Shown: positions 7,179 to 14,099, counted from the stretch's first letter. The stretch is DNA of 19,416 bases from Methanodesulfokora sp964525965 (GCA_964525965.1 CAZGKA010000114.1:1-19416); one strand, 5' to 3'. A program made the numbers and translations. The notes: generated by a model from the sequence alone, not told the origin.

Positions 7179-7313
7179 TTCGTCAATAAACTGATCATTT
7201 ATAGTCGATTAACAAAACTTTTATTCTCCTCCTCGCTCGCCCAGGACAACCTATTGCACCTTTCGCTACAATTCCACCTTTCCCCACCTTTACACGAAAA
7301 GAGGTGATCTGAT
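7179..7313 (+). promoter_or_regulatory. iorA promoter and leader with repeated CACCTTT
   Basis: This 135-bp gap contains ATAAA/TTTAT arms around CTGATCA (7186-7202), which may end the upstream unit. An AT-rich AAAACTTTTATT (7215-7226) is the likely TATA box and would give a start near 7246 and a leader of about 68 nt. The leader holds three CACCTTT copies (7257-7263, 7275-7281, 7285-7291) and then a strong SD GAGGTGATC (7301-7309). The CACCT cores are complementary to the SD core AGGTG (7302-7306), so the leader could mask its own ribosome binding site; that role is inferred. Confidence 0.4.
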
Positions 7314-9092
7314 GTGCTGAACTATGAGGTCAGGCTGATGTCGGGAAACGAGGCCATAGCTAGGGGGCTTTACGAGTCCGGGGTATCTCTGGTGACGGGA
7401 TACCCAGGAACTCCGAGCTCTGAGGTCATAAAACATCTGGCCGAGATCGATGGTGAGCTGGTCTGCTGGTCGGTTAACGAGAAGGTCGCCTTCGAGGAGG
7501 CCTATGCTGCGGCGCTGTCGGGTGTGAGGAGCGCCTGCGTTATGAAGCACCTGGGCACTCACTGGATACTGGATCCCCTAGCAGTCTCAGCCATCACCGG
7601 CGTCTCAGGAGGGTTTCTGATAATATCAGCTGACGATCCCGTCCCTGAGAGCTCTCAGAGCTCCACTGACACGAGGAACCACGCAGTGATATGCCACATA
7701 CCAGTGGTGGAGCCCTCCTCACCGAGCGAGGCGAAGGAGCTCGTTCAGCATTGTTTTGAGCTGTCTGAGAGGTTCAACATTCCCGTCCTCATGAGGTACA
7801 CCGCCAGGCTCGCTCACATGTCTGAGCCCGTTGACCTCGGCGGGAGAACGCCCGGAAGGATCGCCGAGTTCAGGTCAGATCCGGACAGGTTGGTGTCCAT
7901 AGCTCCGAACGCCAGAAGGAACATACCGGAGCTCTTCAGGAAGGTGGAGGAAATCAGAGAGTTTGTCGGGAAGTCACCGTGGGTCAGGATTGAGGAGGGA
8001 AGCGGATCTCTGGGGGTTGTGACTTCTGGGGTACCATATCTGCACCTTAAGGAGGTCGTGGAGAGAGAAAATGTGAGGCCTCACGTCCTCAAGCTGTCTG
8101 TAGCATATCCTCTACCGGACATCTCTGACTTCCTGTCTCAGATGGATAGAATAATAGTCTTGGAGGATCTGGATCCCATAGTTGAAGATCAGATATACGT
8201 GCTAGCCTACGAGAAGGGGATCAGTGTCAAGATCATCGGAAAGCACAGCGGTCACTTCAGACAGTACGGGGAGATCACATACGAGGATGTGCGCTCTGCG
8301 CTGACCGGTGACCCGCCGAGGATTTCGAGGGAGCTGGTGCCCAGAAGGATACCTCAGCTCTGTCCCGGATGTCCACACAGAGGAGCGTTTGTGGCCATAA
8401 AGAGCCTGAAGGATGCAATAGTCTTGGGTGACAGGGGATGCTACAACCAGGGAGGAAATCCTCCTCTGAGAGCCATAGACACAGCTATAGCAATGGGCTC
8501 CAGTGTGGCCATGGCGGTAGGGCTCTGGAGAGCAGGTGTTAATAGACCGATCGTGGCCGTCATAGGGGATTCAACATTTTTCCACGCTGGAATACCTCCT
8601 CTCGTGGAGGCAGTTGTATCGAGAGCGCCCATAGTCATCGCTGTCCTCGACAACAGGTGGACCTGCATGACGGGACATCAACCGAACCCATCGACCGGAT
8701 TAGATCACGTGGGCAGGGAAAGGCCGAGAGTAAGCATAGAGGACGTATGCAGAGCTGTCGGCGTTGGATTCGTGATCACGGTGGATCCCTACAACGTGGA
8801 TGAGGGGAGGATCGCCATGAAGGTCGCTCTCGAGGTGGCGAGATACAAATCACTGCCATCGGTGGTCGTGTTCAGGAGGGAGTGCGTGCTCCAAGTGATC
8901 AGGAGGGAGGGGAGGACAGGTGCCAAGTACAGCGTGGGAGATGAGTGCATCGGCTGCCTCTCCTGCCTGTCCATCGGTTGTCCGGCGATGGATCTCGTGG
9001 AGGGTAAGGTCGTGATCCTGGACACGTGTACAGGATGTGGCATCTGCTCGCAGGTATGTCCTGTGGGAGCCATAAGGAGGGAGGAACCTTGA
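7314..9092 (+). CDS. iorA: Indolepyruvate:ferredoxin oxidoreductase, alpha subunit
   Basis: Large subunit of IorAB, which oxidatively decarboxylates aryl pyruvates from transaminated Trp, Phe and Tyr to aryl-acetyl-CoA plus CO2, reducing ferredoxin. The 592-residue protein starts with the pyrimidine-binding region (GNEAIARG, GYPGTPSSEV at 29-38). The core has CPGCPHR (350-356) and the thiamine pyrophosphate site, GDRGCYNQGG (372-381) with GDST (418-421) and DNRWTCMTG (446-454). A C-terminal ferredoxin domain carries two 4Fe-4S motifs: Cys545/548/551/556 and Cys572/575/578/582. The GTG at 7314 has a near-perfect SD, GAGGTGATC, 4 nt upstream; Met9 (7338) is an alternative. It overlaps iorB by 4 nt. 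Substrate preference beyond aryl pyruvates cannot be read from sequence. Confidence 0.96.
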   Translation: MLNYEVRLMSGNEAIARGLYESGVSLVTGYPGTPSSEVIKHLAEIDGELVCWSVNEKVAFEEAYAAALSGVRSACVMKHLGTHWILDPLAVSAITGVSGGFLIISADDPVPESSQSSTDTRNHAVICHIPVVEPSSPSEAKELVQHCFELSERFNIPVLMRYTARLAHMSEPVDLGGRTPGRIAEFRSDPDRLVSIAPNARRNIPELFRKVEEIREFVGKSPWVRIEEGSGSLGVVTSGVPYLHLKEVVERENVRPHVLKLSVAYPLPDISDFLSQMDRIIVLEDLDPIVEDQIYVLAYEKGISVKIIGKHSGHFRQYGEITYEDVRSALTGDPPRISRELVPRRIPQLCPGCPHRGAFVAIKSLKDAIVLGDRGCYNQGGNPPLRAIDTAIAMGSSVAMAVGLWRAGVNRPIVAVIGDSTFFHAGIPPLVEAVVSRAPIVIAVLDNRWTCMTGHQPNPSTGLDHVGRERPRVSIEDVCRAVGVGFVITVDPYNVDEGRIAMKVALEVARYKSLPSVVVFRRECVLQVIRREGRTGAKYSVGDECIGCLSCLSIGCPAMDLVEGKVVILDTCTGCGICSQVCPVGAIRREEP

Positions 9093-9661
9093 AGTTCGAT
9101 GTCATAGTGTGCGGCGTTGGAGGTCAGGGGGTCGTCCTGCTGTCGAGGATTATAGCTGAGGCAGCCCTACTGTCTGGATATTCGGTCAGGGTCAGCGAGA
9201 GGAGGGGGCTCGCTCAGAGGGAGGGATCGGTTTGTTCGCATGTCAGGATAGGGAGATGCTTCTCGCCGACCATCCCCCTGGGACATGCTGATCTGATGAT
9301 AGCCATGGACATGTACGAGGCCCTGAGACATGCCGGCTATCTCTCCGATGAGGGAAGGGCTGTCGTCAACCTCTCGGCCAAGGTCCACATACCGCATCAC
9401 CTGGGGATCAACGTTTTCCCTGATCCCGACGAGGTCAAAGCTGTGCTCGGTGAGAGAGGTTTCTTCATCGACGCCGGATCGCTGGCCATCAAGCTGGGGA
9501 ACGCTAAAGTCGCCAACATGGTCATGCTGGGCTCCTCGATGAGGTTCATGCCCGTTGAGAGGAACAAGGTGGAGGAGGCCCTGAGGACCATCGTTTCGGA
9601 GAAATACCTCGAGCTCAATCTGAAAGCCATCAGGGAGGGAGAGCTTTCTTGGTCTACGTGA
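9089..9661 (+). CDS. iorB: Indolepyruvate:ferredoxin oxidoreductase, beta subunit
   Basis: Small catalytic partner of IorA, with the pyruvate:ferredoxin oxidoreductase gamma-type fold. From a TTG at 9089 the protein has 190 residues, the usual IorB size. GVGGQG (9-14) and the segment VRVSERRGLAQREGSVCSHVRIG are family hallmarks. The TTG overlaps the iorA stop as TTGA, and AAGGAGGGAGG lies 5-15 nt upstream at 9074-9084, so this start is well supported even though the frame is open further upstream inside iorA. The 3' end overlaps the thiolase start by 13 bp, so iorA, iorB and the thiolase are probably translated as one coupled set. Confidence 0.94.
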   Translation: MKFDVIVCGVGGQGVVLLSRIIAEAALLSGYSVRVSERRGLAQREGSVCSHVRIGRCFSPTIPLGHADLMIAMDMYEALRHAGYLSDEGRAVVNLSAKVHIPHHLGINVFPDPDEVKAVLGERGFFIDAGSLAIKLGNAKVANMVMLGSSMRFMPVERNKVEEALRTIVSEKYLELNLKAIREGELSWST

Positions 9662-10785
9662 ACGGCGCTGGATTCACGAGGATAGGACTCCTCTGGAAGT
9701 ATGACCTTGAGGACCTCGCTGTGGAGGCGGCGTTGAAGGCCCTAGAGGATTCGAAAGTGGGATCTGTGGATGCAATCCTTGTCGGAAACATGGCTTCAGG
9801 GGTGCTGAACGGTCAGGAGAACCTAGGGGCTGTGATCGCCGACGCCCTAGGAATGGCGGGAGTTCCTTCCATCAAGGTGGAGGCTGCTTGTGGTTCAGGA
9901 GGGGCCGCTGTCATGTGGGCAGCGATCTCAATCATGTCTGGACTATTCGACTCCGTGCTCGTGGTCGGAGTTGAAAAGATGACAGACGTCACGGATGTGT
10001 CGGATCAGACCTCCGCCCTGGCGACGGCGGCGAATGCGAGATATGAGGCCTCCCTGGGGGCCTCCTTCCCCTCCCTCAACGCCCTGATCATGAGAGAGTA
10101 CATGAAGGAGCACGGGCTTTTGGAGGAGGACTTTGCCCATCTTCCCGTTTTAATGCATGAGAACGCTGCTAACGCGGAGCATGCCCAGCTCAGGTTCCGG
10201 ATATCGATCGAAGACTACCTAAGATCCCCATACATATCTGAACCGCTGAGGCTGCTGGACTCCGCGCCGATAGGAGATGGGGCCGCCGCTCTCGTCATCT
10301 CGTCGAAGAGGACGGATGAGTCAGTTGAGATATCCGGTTTTGGAGCCGCGACCGATGTAATAAGTATATGTCAGAGAGACAGCCTGACAAGGCTGAGATC
10401 GGTTGAACTAGCGGCTAAAAGAGCGTTGAAGATGGCCTCCCTTAAGATGAGGGATGTCGACCTCGTCCAGATCCACGACGCCTTCAGTGTGATGGGATAC
10501 CTCAATCTGGAAGCTTTGGGGGTAGCGGAGAGGGGAAAGGCACACGTCAGGGTCGAGAAAGGGGACTTCAACAGGGATGGATGGCTCCCCATAAATCCCG
10601 AGGGAGGGCTCAAGGCGAGAGGGCACCCGGTGGGGGCTACAGGCGTGTATCAAGTGGCTGAGATATATCTTCAGCTGACCGACAGAGCCGGCCGGTGTCA
10701 GGTCGAAGGCGCTGAAACAGCGATCGCCGTCAACATAGGAGGGACGGGTTCCAACGCTGTGGTGAACGTTCTCAGGAGATGCTGA
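9649..10785 (+). CDS. Thiolase, archaeal SCP2-type (acetyl-CoA acetyltransferase-like)
   Basis: Condenses acyl-CoA units, or cleaves 3-ketoacyl-CoA in reverse; in archaea this family makes acetoacetyl-CoA for the mevalonate pathway or acts in fatty-acid type metabolism. The 378-residue protein shows the nucleophile Cys81 in EAACGSGGAAV, His276 in QIHDAFSV and His326 in KARGHPVGATG. The C-terminal NIGGTGSNAVV replaces the second-cysteine motif (CxGGG) of classical thiolases, as in other archaeal members. The TTG at 9649 has GGGAGGGAGAG about 5-15 nt upstream; the N-terminus VYVNGAGFTRIG aligns with the family. GTG at 9658 is an alternative. HMG-CoA synthase and the DUF35 protein that usually flank the archaeal mevalonate thiolase are absent here, so coupling to IorAB suggests a different job. 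Confidence 0.9.
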   Translation: MVYVNGAGFTRIGLLWKYDLEDLAVEAALKALEDSKVGSVDAILVGNMASGVLNGQENLGAVIADALGMAGVPSIKVEAACGSGGAAVMWAAISIMSGLFDSVLVVGVEKMTDVTDVSDQTSALATAANARYEASLGASFPSLNALIMREYMKEHGLLEEDFAHLPVLMHENAANAEHAQLRFRISIEDYLRSPYISEPLRLLDSAPIGDGAAALVISSKRTDESVEISGFGAATDVISICQRDSLTRLRSVELAAKRALKMASLKMRDVDLVQIHDAFSVMGYLNLEALGVAERGKAHVRVEKGDFNRDGWLPINPEGGLKARGHPVGATGVYQVAEIYLQLTDRAGRCQVEGAETAIAVNIGGTGSNAVVNVLRRC

Positions 10786-10797
10786 CCGATGATCGAC

Positions 10798-10814
10798 GCC
10801 CGGGAAAAGCGGGC
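10798..10814 (+). terminator. GC hairpin between thiolase and Lrp gene
   Basis: GCCCG and CGGGC form a perfect 5-bp stem around a 7-nt loop about 12 bases after the thiolase stop. No T-run follows, so it may be a weak terminator, an mRNA 3'-end stabiliser, or chance. The AT-rich promoter of the Lrp gene begins 13 bp further on. Confidence 0.25.
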
Positions 10815-10826
10815 CTCTGACGGACC

Positions 10827-10850
10827 AAAAGAATTAATATTTTTATCTAG
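10827..10850 (+). promoter_or_regulatory. Promoter of the Lrp gene with overlapping AT-rich imperfect palindrome
   Basis: A TATA box TTTTTATC (10840-10847) lies about 26-32 bp before the TTG start, giving a leaderless or nearly leaderless mRNA. The 18 bp at 10827-10844 form an imperfect palindrome (7 of 9 positions pair) overlapping the factor B recognition and TATA region. Lrp/AsnC proteins often repress their own gene from such sites. The autoregulation is inferred. Confidence 0.45.
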
Positions 10851-10874
10851 TCTAGGGGTAACCGGTGTCCCTGC

Positions 10875-11315
10875 TTGGACGAGCTCGATCTCAAGCTCAT
10901 AGAGGAGCTGAAGAAAAACTCTAGAGCGAGCATATCGACGCTCAGCGACAAGCTGAACGTCCCCAGGACTACTGTCCACTACAGGTTGATGAAGCTCGTC
11001 AAGGAGGGAGTGATAGAAAGCTTCACGATCAAGCTTAACTACAAGAAGCTGAACATGGGAACCACGGCCTTCATACTCGCCTCATACGATCCGAGCTCGG
11101 GGGCAAGCCAGAGGGACGTCGCCAAGAGCGTCGCCAGAATACCTGGAGTGAGCGAGGTCCACATAATCTCCGGGGAGTGGGACCTTCTGATAAAGGTCAG
11201 AGGGAGAGATGTGGAGGAGATAGGCAAGATCGTCGTGGACAAACTCAGAGAGATCCCTGGAATAAGAAACACGATGACCTGTGTCTCCTTTGAAGCCGTT
11301 AAGGAGGAGCTCTAA
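10875..11315 (+). CDS. Lrp/AsnC family transcriptional regulator
   Basis: Small amino-acid-responsive DNA-binding protein, 146 residues, the normal family size. The N-terminal winged helix-turn-helix covers about residues 1-60 (DELDLKLIEELKKNSRASIS then TLSDKLNVPRTTVHYRLMKL). The C-terminal RAM/ligand-binding domain follows (about 65-140), with the typical GVSEVHIISGEWDLLIKVRG segment that forms the effector-binding dimer interface. The start is TTG at 10875, the only in-frame option between the promoter and the conserved DELD; it has no SD and sits at the expected distance from the TATA box. It lies directly after iorA-iorB-thiolase, making it a reasonable local regulator of that amino-acid catabolic operon and of itself. 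The effector is unknown. Confidence 0.93.
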   Translation: MDELDLKLIEELKKNSRASISTLSDKLNVPRTTVHYRLMKLVKEGVIESFTIKLNYKKLNMGTTAFILASYDPSSGASQRDVAKSVARIPGVSEVHIISGEWDLLIKVRGRDVEEIGKIVVDKLREIPGIRNTMTCVSFEAVKEEL

Positions 11316-11323
11316 CATCCTCT

Positions 11324-11374
11324 ACTGCACCGCCCCTTGGAGGGTCGGATGATTTTATTTTGTATCGGTGCAGT
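11324..11374 (+). promoter_or_regulatory. TATA box flanked by a perfect 9-bp inverted repeat
   Basis: ACTGCACCG (11324-11332) and CGGTGCAGT (11366-11374) are exact inverted copies. Their centres are 42 bp apart, and the TATA-like GATTTTATTTT (11351-11361) of the next gene lies between them. The right arm sits between the TATA box and the predicted start near 11382. This is a strong candidate for a two-site operator; an RNA hairpin is less likely because the left arm would be upstream of the transcript. Confidence 0.5.
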
Positions 11375-11398
11375 GACCACATGAGGAAGGGGGAGACC

Positions 11399-12025
11399 AT
11401 GGAAGAGATCCTCGAGAGAATAAAGGAGTGGTTCTCCAAAGGAGATGAGAGCTCGAAGGACATCGTTCTCATGCCCTGGGAGGTTAAGGAGATAACTGAC
11501 CCCAAGGGGGAGGTTATCGGGCTCCTAGCAGTCAATCCGAGGATGCCCGTCCGCTTCCTAGCCACACCTAAGGAGAAGACGATCAGGATAGCCGTCTCTC
11601 TGGGATATAAAACTGCCTATCTGAGAGGTCTTGATAGGCTCAAGGCGTACAGAACTGCCCTCATACTCAACGACAGGCTTGAGCTGGCTAAGTTTGCTCT
11701 GAGAGGTGATGAGGATGAGCTTGTCCTTTACGTTGACCTGGACAAATCATCTCTCGGGGAAGACGAGTTCAACGATGCCCTTTCATTTCTGTTCGCTGCT
11801 GTAGCAGCGATCTCTGAGAAGCTCGACCTTGAGGCGGAGATAAGCAGACAGGTTATGGAATCTTTGATCGCCATGTTGCAGGAGAGGATAAACAAGGGGA
11901 TGAGCAGGGAGGATCTCCTGAAGTTCCTCACCAAGAGGGTTGGGATGAGCGAGGAGGAGGCCAGCCAGATAGTTTCGGTTCTTACATGTTCCTCGGGCAA
12001 AGGGGCGGAGTCTCTGTATTCATAG
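11399..12025 (+). CDS. Uncharacterised acidic protein, possibly YbjN/secretion-chaperone-like fold
   Basis: I do not recognise this 208-residue protein with certainty. It is soluble and charged, without a signal peptide or membrane segment. Residues 95-140 (LVLYVDLDKSSLGEDEFNDA and the following alanine-rich helix) resemble the beta-strand plus helix layout of YbjN/type III chaperone-like domains. The C-terminal 50 residues (LIAMLQERINKGMSREDLLK, then TKRVGMSEEEASQIVSVL) look like a small helical domain. The ATG at 11399 follows GGAAGGGGGAG; Met at 11381 would be leaderless from the upstream TATA box and adds 6 residues. Its stop overlaps the convergent DHH gene by 6 bp. It follows the Lrp gene by 83 bp but has its own promoter flanked by an inverted repeat. 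Confidence 0.72.
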   Translation: MEEILERIKEWFSKGDESSKDIVLMPWEVKEITDPKGEVIGLLAVNPRMPVRFLATPKEKTIRIAVSLGYKTAYLRGLDRLKAYRTALILNDRLELAKFALRGDEDELVLYVDLDKSSLGEDEFNDALSFLFAAVAAISEKLDLEAEISRQVMESLIAMLQERINKGMSREDLLKFLTKRVGMSEEEASQIVSVLTCSSGKGAESLYS

Positions 12026-12979
12026 GGAGGAGTCCAGATAGCGCAGGAATTCCTTAAAGGTCTCCTCAGGAAGACGAGCTCCTGCGGCTCTGGAGTGCCC
12101 TCCACCCTCGCCTCCGAGTTTGGGGGTTAGTTCTCTGACTAGGTCGTTCAGATCCAAGTCCTCCAGGGCCCTGATGCTCATGTCCGCCAGCATTTTCCCC
12201 CTCCTCTTTATGATCTCCACAGCCACTCCAACCTTTCTGTGGCCGAACGCCGCCGCAAAGCTGGCAGCTTTTCCTAGCGGACCGTGGGGATTCACCACAT
12301 AGGCTAGGTTCTCCAAGACAATAAGCTTTCTCTTTACCTCCTCCCTCAGCTCCAGATCGACCCTGCACTGCTTCAAAGCGAGCTCCAGCATCCAGTCGAC
12401 GGTGCTCGGTATGTGCATCTCAACCAGCTCCCTGATAACCCTCCTCTTGGCATCGTAGTTCCTCCCGAGCATTATCACTGCCTGAGAGAGTATCCCCGAC
12501 TCCATGTAGGCCAATCTCTCGTCCCATCTGTCCATAAGCCTCCTTATCCCTGGAGTTCTGTCGGCATAGTCTCCAACAGCCCCGAAGATGGCCACCAGGT
12601 CCATGTCCTCCGGGATCAGATCCCTGAACGTGTAGTAAGTCATCTCAGAGGCGCACGCGTCCGGATCGCTGTAGCTCACCTTTCCGGGTATTCTTGAGAT
12701 CCTCCTCGGGGGAGGGTGGTGATCTATGTAGAAGACCTCCCCCTCCTCGCTGAGCCTCTCCAGCCTCCCGACAAGCTCCTCGCAGTGGATCTCGTTTATT
12801 GCTATATCGCATATGATGACCCTGTCTCCCTCGTTGGCTATCGATAGATCCTCCAGAAGACCTACAGGTTTGGAAAAGTGTAGAATAGCGCCAGGAAAGG
12901 CCTTCAGAGCCATAGCTCCGGAACATACGCCGTCCGTATCCCCGTGAGTGAGTATCACCGTCCTCAGGAGAAACCCCAA
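12020..12979 (-). CDS. DHH/DHHA1 family phosphoesterase (RecJ or nanoRNase-like)
   Basis: Metal-dependent phosphodiesterase acting on short nucleic acids or nucleotides. The 319-residue protein has the DHH domain motifs in order: HGDTDG (12-17), CDIA with Asp58, IDHH (85-88), and GDYAD (136-140). A C-terminal DHHA1 domain ends in GGGHSRAAGA (292-301), the substrate-binding glycine-histidine loop. Its size suits archaeal RecJ-like exonucleases or oligoribonuclease/pAp phosphatases; sequence alone does not separate them. The start is TTG at 12979, with no good ATG nearby; GTG at 12958 is the alternative. A TATA-like TTTTTTACATG on the minus strand at 12995-13005 lies about 24 bp upstream, so the mRNA is probably leaderless. 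It diverges from the EamA transporter. Confidence 0.92.
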   Translation of the reverse strand: MGFLLRTVILTHGDTDGVCSGAMALKAFPGAILHFSKPVGLLEDLSIANEGDRVIICDIAINEIHCEELVGRLERLSEEGEVFYIDHHPPPRRISRIPGKVSYSDPDACASEMTYYTFRDLIPEDMDLVAIFGAVGDYADRTPGIRRLMDRWDERLAYMESGILSQAVIMLGRNYDAKRRVIRELVEMHIPSTVDWMLELALKQCRVDLELREEVKRKLIVLENLAYVVNPHGPLGKAASFAAAFGHRKVGVAVEIIKRRGKMLADMSIRALEDLDLNDLVRELTPKLGGEGGGHSRAAGARLPEETFKEFLRYLDSSL

Positions 12980-13193
12980 CTACATCTCCACCTACATGTA
13001 AAAAAGCTTGGACACAAGTTAGGACGGGTAGGTGTGAGGCACCTCATTCCTCGAAGTTTATCTGAATTTACGGATCCTCTGGGGGCTCTTCTCAAATGGT
13101 TATAAGCTATAGATGAGGGTGAACGCAAAGGATCCCCTCATCAGCTCGCGCGCCGCCGGGCAGAGGGGATCACGCGGAGGCTCGGAGGTTTCT
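12980..13193 (+). promoter_or_regulatory. Divergent promoter region and EamA transporter leader with strong inverted repeat
   Basis: This 214-bp gap holds the DHH promoter (near 13000, minus strand), a short hairpin AGGTG/CACCT (13030-13044), and a clear TATA box GGTTATAAGC (13098-13107). The TATA box predicts a start near 13129 for the transporter. The leader would begin with GATCCCCTC (13131-13139), which pairs perfectly with GAGGGGATC (13163-13171); GCTC/GGGC inside can extend the stem after a small internal loop. Two SD-like GGAGG runs follow (13176-13188). No gene is evident here: the frame is open from ATG 13113, but that start precedes the predicted transcription start. Confidence 0.5.
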
Positions 13194-14081
13194 ATGGACT
13201 GCTCGACCGCGGGGAGACGAGCTCCGAGGGTTAATCCGAAGCTCGCCCTGGTGATAGGCATTTCTGCCGTCTCCTCAGCGAGCATCCTCATAAGGCTCAG
13301 CATCGCTCCTCCCCTAGTGATAGCAGGGTTTAGACTTGCCATAGCGAGCGCCATAATGGGCATCCTGGCCATCAGTTCGATCGGACAGCTTAGAAGTTTG
13401 GACAGAGGAGAGATAGCGGCCATCCTCGTGTCAGGCCTGGCCCTCGGAGGACACTTTGGGACATGGACCGCCTCCCTCCTGTACACGACCATAGCCGCCA
13501 GCACGGTGATAGTCGATTCCTCGCCCATCTTCGTGGTTCTCATATCTTGGATCCTGTTGGGTGAGAGGATCAACAGGAGAGAAGCTCTTGGAATAGCGAT
13601 CTCCATAGCAGGATCAGTCGTGATAGCTGGAGGAGATCTCCTCAGGGGAGGAGGTTTTCTCGGGGACATGCTCAGCCTGGTGGGAGCCATCCTCCTGGCG
13701 GTATACCTGGTAGCTGGGAGAAAGCTCAGGAGGAAGCTTGATCTAGCCCCTTACACGTTCGTCGTTTATGGTTTAGCTGCCGTGACTCTCGTTCTCTCGG
13801 CCGTGATGGCGGGAAACAGTCTTGTCGGGTACAGGGTCGAGGACTACATCCTGTTCCTCCTCCTAGCTGTGGGACCATCGTGTTTGGGACATAACTCCTA
13901 CAACTACGCCCTGAAGTATCTGAAGGCCGCCGTCGTCAGTGCCAGCATACTCGGCGAGCCTGTCGGTGCCAGCATACTTGGTGTGATCGTGTTCGGTGAG
14001 GTTCCTCCCCTGACCACTGTACTGGGAGGGGCCGTGGTCCTGTTCGGCGTTTACCTGACGGTCTCCTCCGAGCCCTCGTGA
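13194..14081 (+). CDS. EamA/DMT-superfamily permease
   Basis: Ten-helix drug/metabolite transporter of the cell membrane; the substrate is unknown (amino acids, nucleotides or other metabolites are usual for the family). The 295-residue product has two EamA repeats. The first closes with SWILLGERINRREALGIAIS and the second with VIVFGEVPPLTTVLGGAVVL, each with the typical glycine-glutamate before the last helix. Transmembrane segments run nearly continuously from about residue 16. The start is chosen at ATG 13194 because TCGGAGGTTTCT lies just upstream, the first helix follows at once, and the promoter predicts transcription from about 13129. The longer frame from 13113 adds 27 polar residues and would start upstream of that. 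It lies 18 bp before the helicase gene on the same strand. Confidence 0.9.
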   Translation: MDCSTAGRRAPRVNPKLALVIGISAVSSASILIRLSIAPPLVIAGFRLAIASAIMGILAISSIGQLRSLDRGEIAAILVSGLALGGHFGTWTASLLYTTIAASTVIVDSSPIFVVLISWILLGERINRREALGIAISIAGSVVIAGGDLLRGGGFLGDMLSLVGAILLAVYLVAGRKLRRKLDLAPYTFVVYGLAAVTLVLSAVMAGNSLVGYRVEDYILFLLLAVGPSCLGHNSYNYALKYLKAAVVSASILGEPVGASILGVIVFGEVPPLTTVLGGAVVLFGVYLTVSSEPS

Positions 14082-14082
14082 A

Positions 14083-14096
14083 CGTTATTTTATCCC
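14083..14096 (+). promoter_or_regulatory. TATA-like element before the helicase gene
   Basis: CGTTATTTTATCC fills the 18-bp gap after the transporter gene. A start about 26 bp from its centre would fall near 14116, downstream of the first ATG (14100) and just before Met8 (14121). There is no SD before 14100. Confidence 0.4.
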
Positions 14097-14099
14097 GAG

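Noticed and set aside
7179..7313. A small RNA gene or tRNA in the gap before iorA.
   Set aside because: I found no cloverleaf, no T-loop sequence and no C/D box pair; a promoter plus leader explains the gap.
13113..13193. An N-terminal extension of the EamA transporter starting at ATG 13113.
   Set aside because: It precedes the predicted transcription start, has no SD, encodes 27 polar residues unlike the family, and contains the leader hairpin; ATG 13194 has a good SD.
12980..13193. A C/D box guide RNA between the DHH and transporter genes.
   Set aside because: A CTGA-like D box is present near 13060 but no matching RTGATGA C box or kink-turn pairing is visible.
13938..13980. A near-tandem repeat GTGCCAGCATACT in the transporter gene.
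   Set aside because: It encodes the repeated ASILG of the conserved EamA motif around the ninth helix and is explained by the protein sequence.
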